A stretch of 64,000 bases of DNA from the NCBI RefSeq assembly GCF_031085295.1, contig NZ_JAVFWO010000003.1:124001-188000 (forward strand). The letters are read 5' to 3'. Shown piece by piece: positions 8,843-23,998 of this stretch. The DNA comes from Microbacterium psychrotolerans (lineage in GTDB: Bacteria; Actinomycetota; Actinomycetes; Actinomycetales; Microbacteriaceae). How positions within the stretch are numbered: position 1 is the stretch's first letter; each line of letters begins with the position of its first letter. The position numbers and the translations under genes were made by a program. The notes under the pieces were generated by a model that did no database searches, had not been told where the DNA came from, and worked only from the letters and a program-made list of their open reading frames with translations.

Positions 8843-9169
8843 ATGAAGAAGAGCTTGGCGTGCGCGGTGGTGACGATCGGGCTGGTGCTCGGAAGCGGCG
8901 GAGCCGCGATGGCAGGAGAGGCGACCGGGAACGGCGGTGAGGCGCAGGGCGCCAACAACTCCGCATCGGAGTGCGCGTTCTCGGGGCAGGACACGATCGA
9001 CAGCGTCGAGGGCAACCCCGAAGGCTTCGACGACGACATGCTCGCGATGCGGGGCAACCAGAAGAACGGCTACAAAGGCATCCAGAGCTACGGCATGTTC
9101 GTGAGCGCGGGCATCGACGTGGGCGTGAACCCGGGCATGGCCTGCAAGGGAAACCTGGGCAAGAAGTAG
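8843..9169 (+). CDS. small secreted protein (unnamed actinobacterial family)
   Basis: 108 aa. The N-terminus has MKK plus a hydrophobic stretch ending near AMAGEA, a Sec signal peptide with likely cleavage around residue 24. The mature part has two cysteines (ECAFSG near 43 and MACKGN near 101) and the words SGQ and IQSYGMFVSAG. I recall small exported actinobacterial proteins with a C-FSGQ ... QSYG ... PG-AC layout; no function is known to me. The start has a good ribosome site (GAAGGGA, 8831-8837). It is transcribed away from the STAND/CHAT unit across a 198-bp shared upstream region, so co-regulation is possible but not shown. A hairpin follows at 9183-9222. Confidence 0.8.
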   Translation: MKKSLACAVVTIGLVLGSGGAAMAGEATGNGGEAQGANNSASECAFSGQDTIDSVEGNPEGFDDDMLAMRGNQKNGYKGIQSYGMFVSAGIDVGVNPGMACKGNLGKK

Positions 9170-9182
9170 GCAGCAGCACGTC

Positions 9183-9222
9183 GCGCCCGCGCGCTCCGGC
9201 CACTGGCCTGGTGCGCGGGCGC
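9183..9222 (+). terminator. stem-loop terminator after the small secreted protein
   Basis: Perfect 10-bp arms GCGCCCGCGC (9183-9192) and GCGCGGGCGC (9213-9222) with a 20-nt loop that can itself pair (GGCC-ACT-GGCC). No T-tract, as is common for actinobacterial terminators. It separates the upstream gene from the rpoB promoter. Confidence 0.65.
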
Positions 9223-9273
9223 TGCGTTGCGCGGGGTTATACCGCAGCATCCAAAAGTCGTCAAGGATCCGAC

Positions 9274-9302
9274 TGGACACGGCGCGTCGTTCGACGTATA
9301 GT
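9274..9302 (+). promoter_or_regulatory. rpoBC promoter (sigma-70 type)
   Basis: TGGACA at 9274-9279, a 17-bp spacer, and TATAGT at 9297-9302: five of six bases match the consensus in each box. Predicted start near 9309, leaving a leader of about 154 nt before the rpoB start codon. Confidence 0.75.
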
Positions 9303-9462
9303 GGGTCTTTGCGCTCTTGGATTCCCCCTGCCCTCATATGGTGGTCGGCTGTGCCTGCGCCCCCCCGCGTTCACGCGAGGAGTGCCGCGCGGGTTTCGGG
9401 GAAGAGAGCACTCCACCTGACGACAAGGAAACGAGCCCTACGGGCCCACGGAGGTAATCCCC

Positions 9463-12963
<3,501 letters not shown>

Positions 12964-13004
12964 GCGCGCCAGGTAACGAACGAATTTCCGACACAGGAGA
13001 ACCA

Positions 13005-16877
<3,873 letters not shown>

Positions 16878-16923
16878 GTCCTGAGTCCGGTCGCCGAGCG
16901 ACCGGGCCGAGACGCAGCACCAC

Positions 16924-16954
16924 GAAGGGCCCCGGCATGACGCCGGGGCCCTTC
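16924..16954 (+). terminator. rpoBC terminator, shared with the convergent gene
   Basis: Perfect 13-bp arms GAAGGGCCCCGGC (16924-16936) and GCCGGGGCCCTTC (16942-16954), 5-nt loop. It lies between convergent rpoC and the minus-strand gene at 16983-17633 and could stop transcription from both sides. Confidence 0.85.
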
Positions 16955-16982
16955 GCCGTTCACTGCGGGCGGATGCCGCGAC

Positions 16983-17633
16983 TCAGTACTGCGTCGGCAG
17001 CCCCGTGTCGCCGGTGGTGCCGGTGGTGCCGGTCGCGCCCGTCGAACCGCTGCTCGGGGCGACGTTCTCCTTGACCCGCTCGGCGGTGCTCTGCGCCTCC
17101 TCCTTCACGGTCTCGGCGGATGCGGCGGCAGAATCCTTCACCTGGTTGACGGCATCCTTCGCCGGCTCCTTGAGGTTCCCCGCCACCTCCTGCGCGGCGT
17201 CCTTCGCCTTGTCCACGGCCTTGTCGACGAGCGGCTGCGCCTGGTCGCGGAGCTGGGTGCTCCAGCGCTTCTCAGCGTCCGTCGCGGGGATGAGGCTCGC
17301 GACGAGGAAGCCGACGCCGGCGGCGAGGAGGCCGACCACCAGCGGCGTGCCCTGCGTGGTCTGCCTGGCCTTGTTCGGCAGGTCCTTCACCGCGTCACCC
17401 GCCGCGCCGAGCTTGTCGCCCACCGTGTGGCCGGCCGACGATGCGGAGTCGCCGATGTCGTCGGCGACCCCCATGACGCGGCCCTTGACGTCGCCGAGCA
17501 CCTGCCGGACCCGCGTCTTCTGACGTTCCATGATCTTCGGGGGCGAGACCTTGTCGGCGAGTGCGTCCACATCCCGGCCCAGCTCGTCGCGCGACACCTC
17601 GATATCGGCGCGGATCTGATCTGCGTTGCTCAT
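16983..17633 (-). CDS. DUF3618-family membrane-anchored protein
   Basis: 216 aa from ATG 17633 with AGGAGA upstream. The N-terminus (ADQIRADIEVSRDELGRDVDAL) matches the DUF3618 pattern of actinobacterial proteins. A single membrane segment (LVVGLLAAGVGFLVASLIP) sits near residue 115. After it comes a long Lys/Asp/Ala helical repeat of the LEA/apolipoprotein kind (AVDKAKDAAQEV, EPAKDAVNQVKDSAAASAE), then a short Gly/Thr-rich tail. Function is unknown; family context suggests an envelope-associated or stress role. Its ATG overlaps the stop of the upstream gene (TAATG), so it is translationally coupled to it. Confidence 0.85.
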   Translation of the reverse strand: MSNADQIRADIEVSRDELGRDVDALADKVSPPKIMERQKTRVRQVLGDVKGRVMGVADDIGDSASSAGHTVGDKLGAAGDAVKDLPNKARQTTQGTPLVVGLLAAGVGFLVASLIPATDAEKRWSTQLRDQAQPLVDKAVDKAKDAAQEVAGNLKEPAKDAVNQVKDSAAASAETVKEEAQSTAERVKENVAPSSGSTGATGTTGTTGDTGLPTQY

Positions 17634-18052
17634 TATCGGTTCTCCTGATTTCTCTTGAGCGCGTCGGGGATCTCCTTGACGGTCTCGACCGTCTTCGGCG
17701 CCCCTTGCACGGTCTTCAGCCGCTTGCGCCCGACGGCGTAAAGGATGGCGGCGACGATGGCCCAGAGGACCGCCACGATGACGGCCGACCAGCCGAGGCT
17801 GTCGATGAGGTCGCCGAGACCCCACCACAAGGCGACGGACAGGAAGAAGACGGCCATCGCGCCGGCGTATCCCGCGCCGCCGAGGAGCCCTGCGCCGGCA
17901 CCGGCGCGCTTGGCCGACTCGGAGAGCTCGGCCTTCGCGAGCTCGAGCTCCTTGCGCATGAGGTCGGACAGGTCACGCGAGACCTCGCCGACCAGCTCTC
18001 CCAGCGATGTCTCGGCCGCCTTCTGCTGAGACGGCGTGGGCATGTCCGTCAT
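17633..18052 (-). CDS. holin-X-like (actinobacterial putative holin superfamily) membrane protein
   Basis: 139 aa from ATG 18052, chosen because GGGAGAGG lies just upstream; a GTG nine codons earlier has no such site. An amphipathic helix (LGELVGEVSRDLSDLMRKELELAKAE) is followed by two membrane segments (AGAMAVFFLSVALWWGL and AVIVAVLWAIVAAILYAVG). This is the layout of the actinobacterial phage-holin-X superfamily found next to DUF3618 genes; despite the name there is no phage context here. ATGA overlap with the upstream gene and TAATG overlap with the downstream one make a tight three-gene operon. Confidence 0.82.
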   Translation of the reverse strand: MTDMPTPSQQKAAETSLGELVGEVSRDLSDLMRKELELAKAELSESAKRAGAGAGLLGGAGYAGAMAVFFLSVALWWGLGDLIDSLGWSAVIVAVLWAIVAAILYAVGRKRLKTVQGAPKTVETVKEIPDALKRNQENR

Positions 18053-18837
18053 CGTCGTACCTCTCCCGCGGCGGACCACTCGTCTCCTGCTCCGCCGGTC
18101 ACATCGGGGTTGGCGCTCGTGGTCAGCGGGTCGCCCGAGAGGGCGTCGCCGATGGGGGTGTCCCCCTCGTAACCCGTCGCTCCCACCGTGCCCGCACCGG
18201 CAGCCGTCCCGGCGGCACCGGCGGTGGTGCCGCCTGCGACCGTCGGCGAGCCGGTGACGAGACGGGACTGTGCGCCGCCCGGTGCGCGGACCGTTCCGCC
18301 CGTGGCCCGATCGTTGTCGCGGGCGTCGGAGACGAGCGCCCGGGTGAGGCGACCGGCGACGAGGCCCACTCCGACCGCGATGGCCAGGAAGGCTCCCGTG
18401 TGCCGGCGCGCGAAGGTCCGGACCTCGTAGACCACGTCGGCAGGTTCTCTCTGCTCCAGCCAGTCGGCGACGCGTCGGGTCTGCTCACCGACGGCGCGCA
18501 CGGCATTCGTCGCCGCTCCCGAGCCTGTTGCCGTGCCGTCGGCCAGCCCCGCGAGCTCGTCGCTCGTGCTCCGCAGTGCTCCCGCGGCGCGGCGCTGCTG
18601 GGTCGATGCCTGGTCCGTCAGCTGCGTGCGGGTCTCGTGAAGGAACCCGCGAGCGGCATCCTTCGCGTCGTGCGCCACGCCCTTGGCCTCTTCGCCGGCG
18701 ACGCCGGCCACGTACTTGGCACCCGCGTCCACCTCTGCGACGGTCTCGACCGCGCGCTCCTTGACGTCGCCTGAGCCTGTGCTCTGGCCTGAACCCGTGC
18801 TCTGGTTCGCATACGGATCGGTGTCGTAAGTCGACAT
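18049..18837 (-). CDS. conserved membrane-anchored protein, first gene of the DUF3618 operon
   Basis: 262 aa from ATG 18837, preceded by GGAGGAG. The N-terminal half is hydrophilic and helical (repeated Ala/Glu/Lys/Thr), with one membrane segment at about 165-185 (TGAFLAIAVGVGLVAGRLTRAL). The tail is low-complexity Gly/Thr/Ala and ends in a charged stretch. I do not recognise a named domain. It resembles the DUF3618 protein two genes on in layout (helical, one membrane span, low-complexity tail), so the pair may form a coiled-coil assembly at the membrane. It overlaps the holin-X-like gene by 4 bp. Confidence 0.78.
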   Translation of the reverse strand: MSTYDTDPYANQSTGSGQSTGSGDVKERAVETVAEVDAGAKYVAGVAGEEAKGVAHDAKDAARGFLHETRTQLTDQASTQQRRAAGALRSTSDELAGLADGTATGSGAATNAVRAVGEQTRRVADWLEQREPADVVYEVRTFARRHTGAFLAIAVGVGLVAGRLTRALVSDARDNDRATGGTVRAPGGAQSRLVTGSPTVAGGTTAGAAGTAAGAGTVGATGYEGDTPIGDALSGDPLTTSANPDVTGGAGDEWSAAGEVRR

Positions 18838-19094
18838 GCTCCTCCTCCATCTCACGTGCGGTGTCGGGCCGGCGATGTGCCGGGCTTCGAAGATCCGCCG
18901 TGCCCACAACCGTCGGTCATGAACCCCGATGTGAAGAGAGGGTGGCACTTGGAGCACCGGCGGAGTATCCTTCACAGCCCGACGCCGCGAGGAGGCGGTG
19001 CGACCGGTCTCGCAACCTCCTCGCGCCCTCGCGCGCGCGCCGCGGCGATGCCGCAGTCCCTCCGGCTTACCGTGGAGGCGGAGGTGGGGGCCCC

Positions 19095-19709
19095 ATGGCA
19101 CGGATCGGCGGTCGCAATGCGTGGATCGCCGTGCCCGCGGGGATCCTGTGCGGGGCGGTCGTCGGGGCGCTCGTATGGCTGTCCCTGCCGATGCTGCCGG
19201 TGACGGCGGCGTGGGTCGGTGACACGCTGCGGAACGCGACAGCGCCGCAGCCGAGCGCCACACCCCAGCGGACTCCGGCTCAGACGGCGGCGGACGGCGG
19301 CGCGATCGACTGCCGGACGCTCTACTCCGACGATCTGTGGAACGAACTGACATGGCGGCCGGGCTCGCTCCTCGGCCAGTCCCTCGGCCCGCCGGCGACC
19401 ACGGCGACCTCGTTCGCCGACGCGGCGGCTCCCGACGTGCTGGTCACCTGCACCTGGCGGTTCGACACGGGCGGCATCGTCACGACGCTGTCGAAGGTCG
19501 ACCCGGATGCCGCCTCCATCGCCGAGGCCGCGCTCTCGGGCGACGGCTTCTCATGCCATGCCGCCGGGTTGGCGACGGTCTGCGCGCGCACGCAGGGCTC
19601 GGTGCGGGAGGAGCACACGCTGCGCGACGGGCTGTGGCTCGTGAGCGTCGAGACGCAGTGGCACCCCGACGACTACGGCTCCCGGCTCGATCGCACCGTG
19701 TGGGGCTGA
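19095..19709 (+). CDS. exported protein with N-terminal membrane anchor and four conserved cysteines
   Basis: 204 aa, ATG 19095 after a GGAGG-rich stretch. One membrane segment at about 10-35 (AVPAGILCGAVVGALVWLSLP), then a Pro/Thr/Ala linker and an extracytoplasmic domain of about 135 aa. The domain has four cysteines (CRTLY, VTCTW, FSCHA, TVCAR) in the same order and context as the convergent lipoprotein at 19720-20325 (CRAIL, VCVW, TCYT, RCEK). I infer that the two are paralogues with two disulfides each. No function is recognised. The stop is only 10 bp from the end of the convergent partner. Confidence 0.78.
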   Translation: MARIGGRNAWIAVPAGILCGAVVGALVWLSLPMLPVTAAWVGDTLRNATAPQPSATPQRTPAQTAADGGAIDCRTLYSDDLWNELTWRPGSLLGQSLGPPATTATSFADAAAPDVLVTCTWRFDTGGIVTTLSKVDPDAASIAEAALSGDGFSCHAAGLATVCARTQGSVREEHTLRDGLWLVSVETQWHPDDYGSRLDRTVWG

Positions 19710-19719
19710 TCAGGCCGGA

Positions 19720-20325
19720 TCAGCCGAAGATGCTCGCGACGACCGCGCCCGTGTAGCCGCTGGGTGCGAGGTTCGAATAGGTCGTGTCGATGAGGATGTC
19801 GTCGCGCCAGAAGAGGGTGCGCCCGTCGGTCACCGGATAGGTCTCGTTCTGCCAGGTCTTCTCGCAGCGGGTGCCGCCGTCCGGCGTGTAGCAGGTATAG
19901 CCATCATCGGTCACCAGCTTGTTCAGCATGTCGAGGGCGGGGCCGCGCGACATGTAGGTGATGGTCGTGACCAGACCCGTGGTGTCGGTGGCCGGGTCGC
20001 GCCACACGCACACGAGGCCGCCGTCGGGCTGCGGCCCCGACGACCCGAAGGCGGGGTCGTTGAGCGGGATGCCTTCGAGCTGTGCGAGCACGTCGGCGGT
20101 GAGGATCGCGCGGCAGTCGTCGGGGATATCGGCCAGCGGGGTCGCCGACGGTGTCGGGGTCGGCGTCGCGGGGGCGTCCGTCGTGGGGGTGGGGGAGTAC
20201 GTGAAGCCGTCGCCGGAGGGCGCGTCGTCGGGTGCGCACGCCGTCAGCACGGCGAGCGCGAGGAGGACGGATGCCGCTGCCGCCGCGCGCCGGCCGCCGC
20301 GAGGCGCTCGCGCAGGTGTTGCCAT
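19720..20325 (-). CDS. lipoprotein with four-cysteine domain, paralogue of the convergent gene
   Basis: 201 aa. Signal peptide with a lipobox (VLTAC, lipidated Cys at about residue 30), a Thr/Pro-rich linker and a domain of about 130 aa with four cysteines. Shared landmarks with the neighbour at 19095: CRxL near the domain start, LV-C-W, G-VTT, an L-DG-C stretch, and a C-(R/E)-T block. It is probably held on the outer face of the membrane. No enzyme motif is seen. The layout (one copy lipid-anchored, one copy membrane-spanning, tail to tail) suggests an inverted duplication followed by a change of anchor. Confidence 0.82.
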   Translation of the reverse strand: MATPARAPRGGRRAAAAASVLLALAVLTACAPDDAPSGDGFTYSPTPTTDAPATPTPTPSATPLADIPDDCRAILTADVLAQLEGIPLNDPAFGSSGPQPDGGLVCVWRDPATDTTGLVTTITYMSRGPALDMLNKLVTDDGYTCYTPDGGTRCEKTWQNETYPVTDGRTLFWRDDILIDTTYSNLAPSGYTGAVVASIFG

Positions 20326-20464
20326 GGGCCCAGGGTAGTGGCGCCGTCCGCCGGCGGACGCTGCGACTCGGGCGCGTATTCCTCCGGCACGCCTCCGCGG
20401 CTTGCGTGGGCCCGCGGGCTACTCTGCCACTGCAGGGATTGGCCCTGCGTGAGGAGTGCCTGCG

Positions 20465-21454
20465 ATGAGTGACCCCAAGTCGTCTTACGGCGAGCCCGTC
20501 GAAGAGCCCAACGGCGTCGACGACGTCGTCGGTCGTGCGAACGAAGGCCTCGCCGATGCAGAGGCCGCCCGCCGTGACGCGGTCGACGCCGACAGCTCCA
20601 CCGCACCCGCATCGACCCCTGCGGATGCGTACGACGCGAGCGCTCCGGCCGTCGCCGACGAGCCCGCCGTCGTCCCGGCCGACGAGGCCGCGGCCCCGGC
20701 CACCGACACCCCGGCCGACGCGGAGCCCGACCCGTGGGCATCGCCGGAGGCGGCATCCCTCGATTACACGTCGACAGGGGCACCCGTCGCCGACGACGCA
20801 CCGACCGTCGTCGCCGCGCCCGTCGTCACCCCGAGCGAGCCCGTCGTCGCCGAGCCGACGGTCGTCGCCGCCGCCGCTGCTGCGCCGCAGCCCATCTTCG
20901 TCCAGGCGCCGGAAGCGCCGCGCCCGCGCGGCAACCGTGCGGCAGCCGGCGCCATCGGCCTCCTCGCCGCCCTCGCGTTCGCCGTGCTCTACCTCGCGGT
21001 CTGGCTCGGCATCGACGCGATCGAGGGCGACCTGACCGGCGAGAACGTCGGCACGACGGTCGTCGGCGCCCTGGGCACCTGGTCGCTGTGGGTGCCGGTC
21101 GTGGTCTTCTTCTTCGCGTTCTGGCTGCTGGGTGCGATCATCAACCGCGGGCGGTGGGGCGCATGGGTGGTCTTCGGCATCCTGGTCGGCGTCGCCGCAT
21201 ACGGCGGGCACATCCTCGGCGCGCTCTTCCAGGCGCCGTTCTGGGAGCTCACCGCGACCGAGGGCGGCGACCTCGCAGAGGCCGAGCTGCTCACGCCCCT
21301 GGCGATCGCCGCGTTCGTCATCGGGCGCGAGCTGACCATCTGGTTCGGGGCGTGGGCGGCATCGCGCGCGAAGCGCGTCACCGAGCTCAACATCGAGGCG
21401 CAGCGCGAGTACGAGCGCACGCTCGAGGCGGGGCCGCAGCTCGTCCGCGCGTAG
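20465..21454 (+). CDS. membrane protein with long disordered acidic N-terminus
   Basis: 329 aa from ATG 20465, with GAGGAG at 20451-20456; a GTG at 20456 is too close to that site. Residues 1-155 are Ala/Asp/Pro/Val-rich and look disordered. Four hydrophobic segments follow (AIGLLAALAFAVLYLAVWLGI, WSLWVPVVVFFFAFWLLGAII, WVVFGILVGVAAYGGHILGAL, LTPLAIAAFVIG), then a charged cytoplasmic tail with EAQREYERTL. I do not recognise a named family. A short hairpin (GCAGGG/CCCTGC, 20432-20448) lies just before the ribosome site and could mask it. The next gene also encodes a four-span membrane protein, 44 bp on. Confidence 0.75.
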   Translation: MSDPKSSYGEPVEEPNGVDDVVGRANEGLADAEAARRDAVDADSSTAPASTPADAYDASAPAVADEPAVVPADEAAAPATDTPADAEPDPWASPEAASLDYTSTGAPVADDAPTVVAAPVVTPSEPVVAEPTVVAAAAAAPQPIFVQAPEAPRPRGNRAAAGAIGLLAALAFAVLYLAVWLGIDAIEGDLTGENVGTTVVGALGTWSLWVPVVVFFFAFWLLGAIINRGRWGAWVVFGILVGVAAYGGHILGALFQAPFWELTATEGGDLAEAELLTPLAIAAFVIGRELTIWFGAWAASRAKRVTELNIEAQREYERTLEAGPQLVRA

Positions 21455-21498
21455 CCGCATCCCGCCCGCCCCGGAGGCCGCCGACGTAGGCTGGCGGC

Positions 21499-22026
21499 AT
21501 GGCCGGTGGCGGGGAAGGCGCAGCGTCGGCGGGTCCCGTGCGGCCGCCGATCGCCCTCGCGTTCGCGACGATCGGCTTCGTCGCGCTGACCATCTTCGGG
21601 CTCGGCATGACGAGCCTCATCCTCGCCGAGGACGTGATCGCGACGCCCGGTCTCGGGCAGATTCCCGGGGCGGCGGGGGTCGTGTGCGCGACGCTCGCGT
21701 TCGCGGGCGGGCTGTGGGCGGCGATCGCGCGCGCCGGCAGCGGTCCGCCGGGCGGGAGCGCCGCGGCGCGGCATCCGTCCTACTGGGGTGCCGCGTGGAC
21801 CACCGCAGCGGCGTTCCTCGCCTACGTCGGGGGCGTGTGGTTCGCGGCACTGTTCACCGGGGCGGACCTGGGGGTGGCGACGGCCGTCGCCGGCCGCCTG
21901 GCGACGTCGTGGTTCGGGGTGTCGGTGGCGGCCGCCGCGTTCGTATCGGCGTGGGCGGGCATCGCACTCGTGCGCACGCGCGCGCATCGTCCCCGCTGGC
22001 CCTGGGAGGACGACTACGACGAGTGA
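21499..22026 (+). CDS. four-span membrane protein, unknown function
   Basis: 175 aa. Four hydrophobic segments (IALAFATIGFVALTIFGLGM; AAGVVCATLAFAGGLWAAIA; WTTAAAFLAYVGGVWFAALF; SVAAAAFVSAWAGIALV), with a short acidic C-terminus (WEDDYDE). No signature I can name. Ribosome site is weak; the ATG at 21499 is the first in frame and gives a compact membrane protein. It may be co-transcribed with the preceding membrane protein and with the soluble protein that starts 49 bp after it. Confidence 0.68.
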   Translation: MAGGGEGAASAGPVRPPIALAFATIGFVALTIFGLGMTSLILAEDVIATPGLGQIPGAAGVVCATLAFAGGLWAAIARAGSGPPGGSAAARHPSYWGAAWTTAAAFLAYVGGVWFAALFTGADLGVATAVAGRLATSWFGVSVAAAAFVSAWAGIALVRTRAHRPRWPWEDDYDE

Positions 22027-22074
22027 TCCGGATGTTCGCGCCGCCGGAAACCGCGGGAATCCGGGCGAAAACAG

Positions 22075-22767
22075 ATGTCGGGTACTAGCGTTGACCGGGT
22101 GGAGCGGTCGCTCGAGACCCAGGTCAGCCAGGCGGTGGACGCCTGGCTCGCCTGGCTGCCGCGATGGGAGCCGGCGACGCACCGCGGCCGCACCGCCCCG
22201 TGCCGGCGCTGCTTCGGGTCGCCGGTGCTGTCGGCGGCGGGGCTCGGAGCCGATGTCCCGCACGGTGTGCAGCATGGGCTCTCCACCCGGATCAAGACGA
22301 TCGTCGACCGCTCGGTGGCCGAGTACACGGCGCTGAACCTCCCGATGCTGCAGACCGAGCTCGACCAGCAGGCGGCCCGCAACCGGGCGCGCAGCTATCG
22401 TCCCGGCGAGGGGCTGGATCCCGAGTTCGAGGGGCTGCCGCTGGATCCTGAACCGGTGCCCGGTGCGCCGTTCCTGTTCACGATCGCCGGTCTCGCCGAG
22501 GAGGCCGACGCGCACGTTCCGGACCTGCCGCCGCTGACCGAGGAGGCCAAGGCCGCGCTCCGCCAGGAGGTCGGCCTCGCGGACGACTACGCCAACATGG
22601 TCGGACGCGAGGTCTGCACCATCCTGCTGCACCACCGCCTGCGCATCCAGGCCGCGGTCGGCGAGTTCGTCGAGCCCCAGATCGAGGCGATGCTCGCGGA
22701 TCTGACGAAGTCGCTCGACGCGCCGTTCGACCCGCACGACTCCGGCGACGCCCCCCGTCTGGACTGA
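22075..22767 (+). CDS. conserved hypothetical soluble protein
   Basis: 230 aa from ATG 22075; a GTG eight codons later is an alternative start. No signal peptide or membrane span. The N-terminal third has a CRRC pair and several tryptophans; the rest is mostly helical with acidic and Leu-rich stretches (LPPLTEEAKAALRQEVGLADD, then LLHHRLRIQAAVGEFVEPQIE). I recognise no domain. It ends 88 bp before the Ser/Thr kinase gene in the same orientation, so it may be linked to that operon. Confidence 0.65.
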   Translation: MSGTSVDRVERSLETQVSQAVDAWLAWLPRWEPATHRGRTAPCRRCFGSPVLSAAGLGADVPHGVQHGLSTRIKTIVDRSVAEYTALNLPMLQTELDQQAARNRARSYRPGEGLDPEFEGLPLDPEPVPGAPFLFTIAGLAEEADAHVPDLPPLTEEAKAALRQEVGLADDYANMVGREVCTILLHHRLRIQAAVGEFVEPQIEAMLADLTKSLDAPFDPHDSGDAPRLD

Positions 22768-22855
22768 CTCCCGCAGGTGGTTTTGTTAGCATGGCCAGGT
22801 TTGTTGCCGTCACGACGGCACGGGTCGTGTCAAGGTAGCGGACTGCGGGGGAGGT

Positions 22856-23998
22856 GTGGTGGCCACACGGCTTCCCTCGGCGCCCCCGATACTCCCCGGG
22901 CTGGCCTACATCCGCCCTCTCGGCTCCGGCGGATTCGCCGACGTCTTCCTGTACGAGCAGGACATGCCCCGCCGCAACGTCGCGGTCAAGGTCATGCCCA
23001 GCGACGTGCGCGACCCCGAGCTGCGGCGCATGTTCAACGCCGAGGCCGACGTGCTGGCGCACCTGTCCGCCCATCCCTCGATCGTGACGGTCTACCAGGC
23101 CAGCATCTCGGCCGACGGGCGTCCGTACATCGTCATGGAGTACTGCCCCGGCTCGCTCGCGCAGCGCTACCGGGTGGAGCGCATCCCCGTCGAAGAGGTG
23201 CTCGCGATCGGCGTGCGCATGGCGAGCGCGCTGGAGTCGGCGCACCGCGCCGGGCTCATCCACCGCGACGTCAAGCCCAGCAACATCCTCATCACGACGT
23301 TCGGCACCCCCGTGCTCGCCGACTTCGGCATCTCCGCCTCGCTGCAGCGCAAGAGCGGCGGCGAGGTGCTGGCGATGTCGATCCCGTGGAGCTCGCCCGA
23401 GGTCGTGGCCGAGCAGACCAGTGGCACCGTTTCGAGCGAGGTGTGGAGCATCGGCGCGACCGTGTACTCGCTGCTCGCGGGTCACAGCCCGTTCGAGCGG
23501 CGTGAGCGCGGCCAGAACACCAAGGAGCTGCTGCGGCGGCGCATCGCGCGTGCCACGTATGTCGAGATCCCGCGCGCCGATGTCCCGGCATCGCTGCAGA
23601 CTGTGCTCGCCACGGCGATGAGCCGCGACCCGGGTCGCCGCTACGACTCGGCGCGGGCGTTCGGCGAGGCGCTGCGCGAGGTGCAGGCCGGGCTCGGTCT
23701 CTCGCCGACGCCGCTCGAGATCCCCGACGCGGAATGGTCACCGGCATCCGGTCCGGTCGACTTCGGCGACTCGGCGCTGCGCGGACCGGCCCGCTCCCAC
23801 ATCGAACGCGACCTCACCCGCAAGTCCCGGGCCGGCACCGGGGTCGCCGCCCTCGCTCGTGACGAGGACACCGAGATCTCCGCCGCGCGCAGGCGACGGG
23901 GCGGCGGCACGCTGCCGTGGGTCGTCGGCATCGGTGCGGGAGTGGTCGCCGGCGCCGGCGCGGTCGTCGTGGCGCTGCTGGCCGCGGGGGTGCTGTGA
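22856..23998 (+). CDS. Ser/Thr protein kinase (Hanks type) with C-terminal membrane segment
   Basis: 380 aa. Kinase motifs: glycine loop GSGGFADV, AVKV lysine, HRDVKPSN catalytic loop, DFG (ADFGISAS), and a SPEV motif in place of the usual APE. One membrane span at the very C-terminus (WVVGIGAGVVAGAGAVVVALL) with almost nothing after it, so there is no PASTA sensor and the kinase faces the cytoplasm. The start is GTG at 22856; the next in-frame GTG at 22859 fits the GGGGGAGG ribosome site better. The stop overlaps the ATG of the giant exported protein (TGATG). With an FHA protein in the same operon, phosphorylation of an FHA-recognised threonine is the likely signalling step. Confidence 0.92.
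   Translation: MVATRLPSAPPILPGLAYIRPLGSGGFADVFLYEQDMPRRNVAVKVMPSDVRDPELRRMFNAEADVLAHLSAHPSIVTVYQASISADGRPYIVMEYCPGSLAQRYRVERIPVEEVLAIGVRMASALESAHRAGLIHRDVKPSNILITTFGTPVLADFGISASLQRKSGGEVLAMSIPWSSPEVVAEQTSGTVSSEVWSIGATVYSLLAGHSPFERRERGQNTKELLRRRIARATYVEIPRADVPASLQTVLATAMSRDPGRRYDSARAFGEALREVQAGLGLSPTPLEIPDAEWSPASGPVDFGDSALRGPARSHIERDLTRKSRAGTGVAALARDEDTEISAARRRRGGGTLPWVVGIGAGVVAGAGAVVVALLAAGVL

Noticed and set aside
6023..9337. Longer 1104-residue version of STAND copy B starting near 9337
   Set aside because: It would overlap the small secreted protein gene and the rpoB promoter; the extra N-terminus is low-complexity and absent from copy A.
17633..18052. Prophage lysis gene (holin)
   Set aside because: The holin-X label is a superfamily name; neighbours are DUF3618-type envelope genes and there are no phage genes.
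22767..22856. Promoter for the kinase operon
   Set aside because: Some TTG- and TA-containing words occur in this 88-bp gap, but none gives a matched -35/-10 pair at 16-18 bp.
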